Below are positions 57,655-64,000 of a DNA stretch of 64,000 bases, in pieces. Source of the stretch: Rhizobium sp. SL42. Its GTDB lineage: Bacteria; Pseudomonadota; Alphaproteobacteria; Rhizobiales; Rhizobiaceae. A program made the position numbers and the translations under genes. Numbering within the stretch: position 1 is the first letter of the stretch; each line of letters starts with the position of its first letter. The notes beneath the pieces are model-generated. The model worked only from the letters and a program-made list of their open reading frames with translations, was not told where the DNA came from and did not search any database. Location: the NCBI RefSeq assembly GCF_021729845.1, contig NZ_CP063397.1:510001-574000 (forward strand), written 5' to 3'.

Positions 57655-58581
57655 ATGGAAATGGACAATCGGGTCGACTTCGCGAAGATGAACGGGCTTG
57701 GCAACAAGATCCTGGTCGTCGACATGCGCGGCCGCACGGATCGTGTCACCCCGGCAGCGGCCATTTCGCTGGCTGCCGATACTGAAACCCGGTTCGACCA
57801 GATCATGGCGATCCACGATCCGAAGATCGATGGCACCGACGCCTATATCGACATTCTCAACTGCGATGGCACGAAGGCCCAGGCTTGCGGCAATGGCACG
57901 CGCTGCGTCGTGCAGGCGCTGGCCGCGGAAACCGGCCGCAAGACCTTCACCTTCCAGACCATTGCCGGCATTTTGAACGCCGCCGAACATGCCGACGGAA
58001 CCATTTCGGTCGACATGGGCAAACCCGTCTTCGAATGGGACCGCATCCCGCTGGCGGAAGAGTTCTACGATACAAGCAAGATCGAGTTGCAGATCGGCCC
58101 GATCGACGCACCGGTCCTGCATTCTCCATCGGTGATGTCGATGGGCAATCCGCATGCGATCTTCTGGATCGACCGGGACCCGATGGACTTCGATCTGGAA
58201 CGCTTCGGCCCGCTGCTGGAAAACCATCCGATTTTTCCCGAAAAGGCCAATATCACCCTGGCTCACGTCACGTCCAAGACCACGATGACCACCCGTACCT
58301 GGGAGCGCGGTGCCGGCCTGACACTCGCCTGTGGCTCTGCCGCCTGCGCGGCGGCGGTTTCGGGCGCACGCACCGGCCGTACCGACCGCAAGGTGACGAT
58401 TACCGTCGCATCGAGTCCCGATCGTGGATCCCTGACGATCGAATGGCGCGAAAGCGATAGCAAGGTGATCATGACCGGTCCTGCCGAATGGGAATGGTCC
58501 GGATCTGTCGATCCTGTCGGCGGCAACTGGCAACGCGACACGGACAATGGCGGCAGTATCGTCGGGGCCTCCGCCTCGTGA
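57655..58581 (+). CDS. dapF: Diaminopimelate epimerase
   Basis: A 308-residue cofactor-free epimerase of LL- to meso-diaminopimelate, for peptidoglycan and lysine. The two catalytic cysteines are Cys78 (ACGNGTRC) and one near 226 (LACGSAAC). The KMNGLGN start is typical. An ATG at 57661 has better spacing to AAGGAA and is an alternative. The mtaB GTG overlaps its stop by 4 bp. Confidence 0.96.
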   Translation: MEMDNRVDFAKMNGLGNKILVVDMRGRTDRVTPAAAISLAADTETRFDQIMAIHDPKIDGTDAYIDILNCDGTKAQACGNGTRCVVQALAAETGRKTFTFQTIAGILNAAEHADGTISVDMGKPVFEWDRIPLAEEFYDTSKIELQIGPIDAPVLHSPSVMSMGNPHAIFWIDRDPMDFDLERFGPLLENHPIFPEKANITLAHVTSKTTMTTRTWERGAGLTLACGSAACAAAVSGARTGRTDRKVTITVASSPDRGSLTIEWRESDSKVIMTGPAEWEWSGSVDPVGGNWQRDTDNGGSIVGASAS

Positions 58582-59858
58582 GCGGCATCGACGTCATCAC
58601 CTTCGGCTGTCGCCTCAACACCTACGAATCCGAAGTGATGAAGGCCGAAGCCGCCAGGGCCGGGCTGAACAACGCCATTCTGGTCAATACCTGTGCCGTC
58701 ACCGGCGAGGCCGTGAAGCAGGCCCGCCAGGCGATCCGCCGTGCGCGCCGCGAAAACCCCGACACCCGCATCATCGTGACCGGCTGCGCCGCCCAGACGG
58801 ATGCAGCAGGCTTTGCCGCCATGCCGGAAGTCGATGCCGTGCTCGGCAACGAGGAGAAGCTGCAGGCCGAGACCTATCGCCGGCTACCGGATTTCGGTGT
58901 CTCGGCCGAAGAAAAGCTGCGCGTCAACGACATCATGAGCGTGACCGAGACTGCACCGCAGATGGTTGGTCATATCGATGGCCATGTCCGTGGCTTCCTG
59001 CAGGTGCAGAATGGCTGCGACCATCGCTGCACCTTCTGCATCATCCCCTATGGCCGCGGCAATTCCCGCTCGGTCCCGATGGGCGCCGTGGTCGCGCAGG
59101 CCCGCAGGCTGGTGGAAAACGGCTATCGCGAACTGGTGCTGACCGGCGTTGATGCCACCAGCTACGGCGCCGACCTGCCCGGCAGGCCAACGCTCGGACA
59201 ACTGGCCAAGACGCTGCTGAAACAGGTGCCGGAAATACTCAGGCTGCGGCTGTCCTCGATCGACAGCATCGAGGTCGACCGGCATCTTTTCGACCTGATC
59301 GCCGACGAGCCGCGTTTCATGCCGCACCTGCATCTGTCGCTGCAGCATGGCGACGACCTGATCCTGAAGCGCATGAAGCGCCGTCATTCCAGTGCGGATG
59401 CGCTCGCTTTCGCCCGACAGGTCCGTGACCTTCGCCCTGGATTCGCCTTCGGCGCAGACATGATCGCCGGCTTTCCGACGGAGACGGAGGAGATGGCCGC
59501 CAATTCCGCGCGCCTGGCAGAGGCGATCGGCATCGCCCATCTGCATGTCTTTCCCTACAGCCCCCGCCCCGGAACGCCGGCGGCCCGCATGCCGCAGCAC
59601 GACCGCGCCGTGGTCAAGGCGCGCGCCTCCGCTTTGCGCGCCGTGGCCGAGCGCTTGCATGTGGCCCACCTCGACCGTCTGACGGGCACGCGACAAATGC
59701 TGCTGGTCGAACGCAACGAAATGGCCCATACGGAAGACTTCACCTTCGTCTCAGCGCCGGGCTTTACGCCGGGCATGCTGGCCGAAGTTTCGATCGGCGG
59801 CCACAATGGCCGCCATCTGACGATTGCATCGGCAACGGCCGCCAGCGCTGCAGCCTGA
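58578..59858 (+). CDS. mtaB: tRNA N6-threonylcarbamoyladenosine methylthiotransferase
   Basis: A 426-residue radical-SAM enzyme that turns t6A37 into ms2t6A in tRNAs reading ANN codons. UPF0004 domain cysteines (FGCRLN, NTCAVT, TGCAAQ) come first, then the radical-[11 protein letters not shown] with the typical spacing, and a C-terminal TRAM-like region. The start is GTG at 58578 overlapping the dapF stop (GTGA). It is part of the dapF-mtaB-ftsY unit. Confidence 0.93.
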   Translation: MSGIDVITFGCRLNTYESEVMKAEAARAGLNNAILVNTCAVTGEAVKQARQAIRRARRENPDTRIIVTGCAAQTDAAGFAAMPEVDAVLGNEEKLQAETYRRLPDFGVSAEEKLRVNDIMSVTETAPQMVGHIDGHVRGFLQVQNGCDHRCTFCIIPYGRGNSRSVPMGAVVAQARRLVENGYRELVLTGVDATSYGADLPGRPTLGQLAKTLLKQVPEILRLRLSSIDSIEVDRHLFDLIADEPRFMPHLHLSLQHGDDLILKRMKRRHSSADALAFARQVRDLRPGFAFGADMIAGFPTETEEMAANSARLAEAIGIAHLHVFPYSPRPGTPAARMPQHDRAVVKARASALRAVAERLHVAHLDRLTGTRQMLLVERNEMAHTEDFTFVSAPGFTPGMLAEVSIGGHNGRHLTIASATAASAAA

Positions 59859-59879
59859 GAAGACGGAATAACACGACCC

Positions 59880-61325
59880 ATGGCTCTCGGTTTCATCAGG
59901 AAAGTCTTCACCTTCGGCAAGGAAAAGCCGTCCGAATCGGTTGTGGAGCCTATTGACGACAAGGCGCTGCCGCCCGAGGTCGAGGCCGCGATCATCGCCG
60001 AAAGCGAACCGCATGACCATGTCGAGGACCTGCCGCTGGCGGAAGACCCGGTCCTTGCCGAAGAGATCGACACCGCAGGCGGCCCGGCACCGGATCTCGC
60101 GGAAGAACCCCCGCTGCTAGGCGCGCCTGAGCCGATAACGGCGGAAAACGATCTGGCAATCGTGCCGCTGGAGTTGCTGAAAGCCGAAGAAGCGGCCGGG
60201 CAGCAGGGCGTCGCCGACGCCGAGCCGGCAGCGGTCGACATGCCTGTATTCCATGAAAACCCGGTCCAGCCGGCGGATATCCCGCATGGCGAGATCACCG
60301 AAACCGTCGATGCAGAACCGGTGCCGGCACCGCTTGCGCTGCCGAAGGGCTTTGCCACGGCGGACAGCCTGCCGGTCGAACCGGTGGCTGCGGCTCCGGC
60401 GACTAAGCTGACCTGGTTCCAGCGCCTGACGGCCGGCCTGTTTCGCACATCCTCGCAACTCACCAGCCAGATCACAGCGCTGTTCACCAAGCGCAAGCTG
60501 GACGAAGAAACGCTTGAAGAACTGGAAGACCTTCTGATCCAGGCCGATCTCGGCGTCGAGACCGCGCTCCGTGTCACTGACACGTTGTCATCAGAGCGCT
60601 ACGGCAAGGACGTGACCGGCGAGGACGTGACCCGGATCATGGCCGGCGAGATCACCAAGGTGCTCAAGCCGGTCGCCAAACCGCTGGCGCTCGACCTCAA
60701 TCACAAGCCGCATGTCATTCTGGTGGTCGGCGTCAACGGTACCGGCAAGACCACCACGATCGGCAAGCTCGCCGCAAAACTCTCGGGCTCCGGCCTGAAG
60801 GTCATGCTGGCCGCCGGCGACACATTCCGTGCAGCAGCGATCGAACAGCTGAAGATCTGGGCCGACCGCACCGGCTCCACCTTCGTCGGCACCAGGCTTG
60901 GCGCCGATGCCTCAGGCCTCGCCTATGATGCCTTCGAGCGCGCCAGGGCCGAAAAGGCCGATGTGCTGATCATCGACACGGCCGGCAGGCTGCAGAACAA
61001 GACCGAGCTGATGGCCGAGCTGGAAAAGATCGTCCGCGTGCTCGGCAAGCTCGATCCCGACGCGCCGCATACCGTGCTGCAGACGCTGGACGCGACCACC
61101 GGCCAGAACGCGATGAACCAGGTCGAGATCTTCCGCAATGTCGCCGGCGTCAACGGCCTGATCATGACCAAGCTGGACGGCACGGCCCGCGGCGGCATTC
61201 TTGTCGCCATTGCCGCCAAGCACAAACTGCCGGTCTATTTCATCGGCGTTGGCGAAGGCGTCGACGACCTCGAGCCCTTCGAGGCCGAGGATTTCGCCAG
61301 CGCCATTGCAGGCATCGCCCGATGA
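59880..61325 (+). CDS. ftsY: SRP receptor FtsY
   Basis: A 481-residue SRP receptor. A long acidic, Ala/Glu/Pro-rich A domain (about 1-175) is followed by N and G domains with [15 protein letters not shown] near 290, DTAGRLQNK and [10 protein letters not shown]. It docks Ffh-ribosome complexes at the membrane. It starts 22 bp after mtaB, and its TGA overlaps the next ATG. Confidence 0.97.
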   Translation: MALGFIRKVFTFGKEKPSESVVEPIDDKALPPEVEAAIIAESEPHDHVEDLPLAEDPVLAEEIDTAGGPAPDLAEEPPLLGAPEPITAENDLAIVPLELLKAEEAAGQQGVADAEPAAVDMPVFHENPVQPADIPHGEITETVDAEPVPAPLALPKGFATADSLPVEPVAAAPATKLTWFQRLTAGLFRTSSQLTSQITALFTKRKLDEETLEELEDLLIQADLGVETALRVTDTLSSERYGKDVTGEDVTRIMAGEITKVLKPVAKPLALDLNHKPHVILVVGVNGTGKTTTIGKLAAKLSGSGLKVMLAAGDTFRAAAIEQLKIWADRTGSTFVGTRLGADASGLAYDAFERARAEKADVLIIDTAGRLQNKTELMAELEKIVRVLGKLDPDAPHTVLQTLDATTGQNAMNQVEIFRNVAGVNGLIMTKLDGTARGGILVAIAAKHKLPVYFIGVGEGVDDLEPFEAEDFASAIAGIAR

Positions 61326-62011
61326 ACGATTTTCCGGACAAAACCACGAAAGACGACGACATGACCGCCCATTCCAGCGACATCGAGGCGAGCCCGGCCG
61401 AGAAGCATCATCCGATGTTGAAGATGGCCCTCGAGCTTGGCCCCTTGCTCGTCTTCTTCTTCGGCAACCTGCGCGGCGAATGGCTGGCCAAGACCTTTCC
61501 GGCCCTGACCGCTGTCGGCGGCCCGCTATTCATCGCAACCGCGCTGTTCATGGTGGCGACGATCGCATCGCTGATTGCCTCGAAACTGATCTTCAAGCAC
61601 CTGCCGATCATGCCCTTTGTCTCGGGCATCGTTGTCATGGTGTTTGGCACACTGTCGATCTGGCTGCAGGACGAGACCTTCATCAAGATGAAGCCGACCA
61701 TCGTCAACTCGCTGTTCGGCGTGGTCCTGCTCGGGGGGCTGCTGTTCGGCAAATCGCTGCTCGGCTATGTCTTCAATGCCGCCTTCCAGCTTGATGCGGA
61801 AGGGTGGCGGAAGCTGACACTGCGCTGGGGCATATTCTTCCTGTTCCTCGCCGTGATCAACGAACTTGTCTGGCGCAATTTCTCCAATGATGTCTGGGTG
61901 AATTTCAAGGTGTGGGGCACCATGCCGATCACCATCCTGTTCACCCTCGCCCAGATGCCGCTGATCATGAAGCACTCGCTTGAAGATGAAGCCGCAGGCC
62001 GCCAGGAATGA
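61322..62011 (+). CDS. ispZ: Inner-membrane septation protein A (YciB/IspZ)
   Basis: A 229-residue membrane protein with about five hydrophobic segments ([46 protein letters not shown]). YciB proteins affect septation and envelope synthesis. It starts at 61322, overlapping ftsY by 4 bp, and overlaps the DUF2585 gene by 4 bp. Confidence 0.92.
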   Translation: MNDFPDKTTKDDDMTAHSSDIEASPAEKHHPMLKMALELGPLLVFFFGNLRGEWLAKTFPALTAVGGPLFIATALFMVATIASLIASKLIFKHLPIMPFVSGIVVMVFGTLSIWLQDETFIKMKPTIVNSLFGVVLLGGLLFGKSLLGYVFNAAFQLDAEGWRKLTLRWGIFFLFLAVINELVWRNFSNDVWVNFKVWGTMPITILFTLAQMPLIMKHSLEDEAAGRQE

Positions 62012-62601
62012 GTATGCCGACGATGACCGAAAGCGAAAGCAGATCCAGCCTGAGCTTCTGGCTGATCGCCACGGCCGTCGTGCTGATCGTCCAGATCGCC
62101 GCACAATACTTCATGGGCCGGCTGTGGATCTGCTCTTGCGGCTACATCAAGCTGTTCGAGCCGGGCGTCAACACGCCGGGCAATTCCCAGCATCTGTTTG
62201 ACTGGTACACGCCCTCGCACATCATTCACGGCTTCCTGTTCTACCTGCTTGGCTGGGCCATTCTGCGCAAGGCGTCGATCGGCGCGCGCCTGACATTGGC
62301 GGCCGTCATCGAGGCGGGATGGGAAATTCTGGAAAACTCGCCGCTCATCATCAACCGCTACCGGTCCGCGACCATGGCGATCGGATACGAGGGCGACAGC
62401 ATCCTGAATTCGGCCATGGACATGGTCGCGATGATCGCCGGCTTCTGGTTTGCCGCGCGTGCGCCGATCTGGCTGACGGTGGCAATTGCCATCGGCTTCG
62501 AACTCGCCACGGGCTACATCATCCGCGACAATCTGACCCTCAATGTGCTGATGCTGGTCTGGCCGGTCGACGCGATCAAGGAATGGCAAGCGGCGCTCTG
62601 A
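62008..62601 (+). CDS. DUF2585 (UPF0314) membrane protein
   Basis: A 197-residue membrane protein of the DUF2585/UPF0314 family with about five hydrophobic segments and a conserved [15 protein letters not shown] near residue 45. Function unknown. It overlaps ispZ by 4 bp and ends the dapF-mtaB-ftsY operon. It is convergent with ccmG. Confidence 0.9.
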   Translation: MSMPTMTESESRSSLSFWLIATAVVLIVQIAAQYFMGRLWICSCGYIKLFEPGVNTPGNSQHLFDWYTPSHIIHGFLFYLLGWAILRKASIGARLTLAAVIEAGWEILENSPLIINRYRSATMAIGYEGDSILNSAMDMVAMIAGFWFAARAPIWLTVAIAIGFELATGYIIRDNLTLNVLMLVWPVDAIKEWQAAL

Positions 62602-62642
62602 GCATCTCAGGCGGCCTCAAACGGCTTTGATCCGTGGTTCAG

Positions 62643-63248
62643 CTAGCTGCCGGCGGCCAGCGCCTTTTCGATCGCCGGCATCAGCTGCGTCTCGATCGAC
62701 TGCGGATCGAACGGACCGACCTTCTTGTAGAGGATCGTGCCATCGGGGGCGACGAGATAGCTTTCCGGAATGCCATAGACACCCCAGTCGATGGCCGCCT
62801 TGCCGTTCGGATCAATGCCGATCGCCTGGAAGGGATTGCCGAGTTCACCGAGAAAACGCAGCGCATTGTCGTTTCGGTCCTTGTAGTTGATGCCGACCAG
62901 CGTGATGCGCGGATCCCTCGACAGTTCCAGCAACATCGGATGCTCCTCGCGGCATGGCACGCACCAGGAGGCAAAGACGTTGACCAGCGTCAGCTTGCCG
63001 GCCATCGCGGCCGTCGTCAGAGCCGGCCTCTCGGAGCCTTCGAGCGCGGGCAGGGACAATTCCGGCGCCTTGGTTCCGATCAGCGCCGAGGGTATGACGG
63101 AAATGTCGCGGCCGTTGACGTCCTGCTCGTAGAGCATCTTGGCCGCGGTCCCCGCGATCACGGTAAAGAAAGCCAGCGGCAGCAGCGCGAAGACATAGCG
63201 GCCGAACCCCTTGCGGGACGTGCCAGGATCGGAGGGCCGCGTGTTCAT
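62643..63248 (-). CDS. ccmG: Thiol:disulfide interchange protein CcmG/DsbE
   Basis: A 201-residue membrane-anchored thioredoxin for cytochrome c maturation. The N-terminal anchor (FALLPLAFFTVIAG) is followed by the thioredoxin domain with active site FASWCVPCREEH and the acidic GVYGIPESYLV loop. It reduces apocytochrome or CcmH cysteines before haem attachment. It overlaps ccmD by 4 bp. Confidence 0.95.
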   Translation of the reverse strand: MNTRPSDPGTSRKGFGRYVFALLPLAFFTVIAGTAAKMLYEQDVNGRDISVIPSALIGTKAPELSLPALEGSERPALTTAAMAGKLTLVNVFASWCVPCREEHPMLLELSRDPRITLVGINYKDRNDNALRFLGELGNPFQAIGIDPNGKAAIDWGVYGIPESYLVAPDGTILYKKVGPFDPQSIETQLMPAIEKALAAGS

Positions 63249-63418
63249 GCCCCCTCACCCGGCTTGACGGCAGTGGAGCGGCGGCGAATGCCGGAAGCCT
63301 CAAGCGCCTTCAACTCGCCCTGCCGTGCCCGGCCGTCGAGCCAGACCCAGCCGATGAGCACAAGACAGACCAGCGCCGTCAGGAGATAGGAACCATAGAT
63401 ATAGAATGCGTGGCTCAT
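63245..63418 (-). CDS. ccmD: Haem exporter protein CcmD
   Basis: A 57-residue single-helix protein (YIYGSYLLTALVCLVLIGWVWLDG) with a basic tail. CcmD links CcmC to CcmE. It overlaps ccmC (63415) and ccmG (63248) by 4 bp each. Small size and position, not a strong motif, make the call firm. Confidence 0.9.
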   Translation of the reverse strand: MSHAFYIYGSYLLTALVCLVLIGWVWLDGRARQGELKALEASGIRRRSTAVKPGEGA

Positions 63419-64000
63419 GCGGCGTGCTCCCGGCTGGCCTGGCGGGCGGCCATTCGGCGCTGGGCGCTGACACGGCGCCGCCAGATCTCGTTGCGCATCG
63501 CGGCAAAATGCAGGGTGAAGAACAGCATGGTGAAGGCAACGGCCATCACCAGCAACGGCCGGAGGAATTCCGGATCCACCGTCGGCCCATCCAGCCTGAT
63601 GACGCTTGCCGGCTGGTGCAACGTGTTCCACCACTCGACCGAGAACTTGATGATCGGGATATTGACGAAACCGACCAGGATCAGCACGGAACTCAGGCGC
63701 GCCGCCCGGGACGGATCGTCCATCGCACGGTTGAGCGCAATCAGGCCGAGATACATCAGGAACAGCACGAAGACCGAGGTCAGGCGCGCATCCCAGACCC
63801 ACCAGGTGCCCCACATCGGCTTGCCCCAGAGCGAACCCGTGATCAATGCGATCAGCGTGAAGGCAGCGCCAAGCGGGGCTGCGGCCTTGTGGCTTACATC
63901 GGCCAGCGGATGGCGCCAGACCAGGGTGCCGATCGCCGACAGGGCCATCACCGAATAGCACATCATCGACAGCCAGGCGGCCGGCACATGCACATACATG
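63415..64000 (-). CDS. ccmC: Haem exporter permease CcmC, N-terminus beyond window edge
   Basis: A 195-residue C-terminal part of CcmC; the family has ~250 residues and the frame runs off the edge. The haem-handling WGTWWVWDARLTS motif and several membrane helices are present. CcmC passes haem to CcmE. The Met at 63999 is internal, not the start. Confidence 0.94.
   Translation of the reverse strand, partial: MYVHVPAAWLSMMCYSVMALSAIGTLVWRHPLADVSHKAAAPLGAAFTLIALITGSLWGKPMWGTWWVWDARLTSVFVLFLMYLGLIALNRAMDDPSRAARLSSVLILVGFVNIPIIKFSVEWWNTLHQPASVIRLDGPTVDPEFLRPLLVMAVAFTMLFFTLHFAAMRNEIWRRRVSAQRRMAARQASREHAA

Overview
The window is ordinary core chromosome of a Rhizobiaceae-type alphaproteobacterium (Rhizobium/Agrobacterium/Sinorhizobium relatives). 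This rests on gene content and signals rather than any database search: an rpoH2-type sigma-32 behind an EcfG-like promoter, metA behind a SAM-II riboswitch, glnK-amtB, the ffh-chorismate mutase-rpsP-rimM-trmD block, dapF-mtaB-ftsY-ispZ, ccmC-ccmD-ccmG, high GC, and L19 and S16 proteins with long Ala/Glu tails. No rRNA, prophage, IS element or CRISPR array was seen. One tRNA (Gly-GCC) is present.

Layout. 0-3 kb: a truncated TetR regulator divergent from an orphan TRAP solute-binding protein, then a PLP-dependent serine/threonine dehydratase. 3-9 kb: leuB, rpoH2, a DUF5939 class III nucleotide cyclase and an M48 lipoprotein protease. 9-12.6 kb: thiBPQ thiamine importer under a TPP riboswitch. 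12.7-14.5 kb: an SbmA/BacA-like ABC protein whose nucleotide-binding domain has lost its catalytic motifs. 14.5-15.8 kb: the only long non-coding stretch, with three copies of a two-hairpin palindromic repeat and a dense block of inverted repeats. 15.8-19 kb: ABC-F ATPase, thiamine pyrophosphokinase and two small unknown genes. 19-24 kb: MoxR ATPase, SAM-II riboswitch, metA, a GNAT, a CoxE-like VWA protein and galM. 24-25.2 kb: a VapBC45-like toxin-antitoxin pair beside tRNA-Gly. 25.5-30 kb: YbaK-type editing protein, CnoX-type thioredoxin, Lon-N-domain protein, Trm112-like protein, UbiH-type hydroxylase and TesB.

30-36 kb: glnK-amtB with NtrC and sigma-54 sites, ftsK behind a CtrA-like box, a LolA-like protein. 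36-41 kb: xth, a cNMP-binding protein, an OmpR-type regulator resembling CenR, an L,D-transpeptidase, an aldo/keto reductase and a DMT exporter. 41-49 kb: leuC, ppk2, a polar amino-acid ABC permease and binding protein without an ATPase, a PepSY/Crp-Fnr/DUF2946-like cluster, and rplS. 49-54 kb: TauE/SafE permease, then trmD-rimM-rpsP-aroQ-ffh on the minus strand. A strong promoter and an internal intrinsic terminator in the ffh leader suggest a small RNA or attenuator. 54-64 kb: a chemoreceptor, an MBL hydrolase, dapF-mtaB-ftsY-ispZ-DUF2585, and ccmG-ccmD-ccmC running off the right edge.

Links between genes: thiamine uptake (thiBPQ) and activation (thiN) both lie here; leuB and leuC, two steps of leucine synthesis, are 37 kb apart; ffh and ftsY, the SRP and its receptor, are within 6 kb. 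I found no convincing wholly new multi-gene system. The best leads are the decayed-NBD SbmA-like transporter, the ffh-leader RNA, the structured 15 kb intergenic block, the MoxR/VWA pair split by metA, and the CtrA-like box before ftsK.
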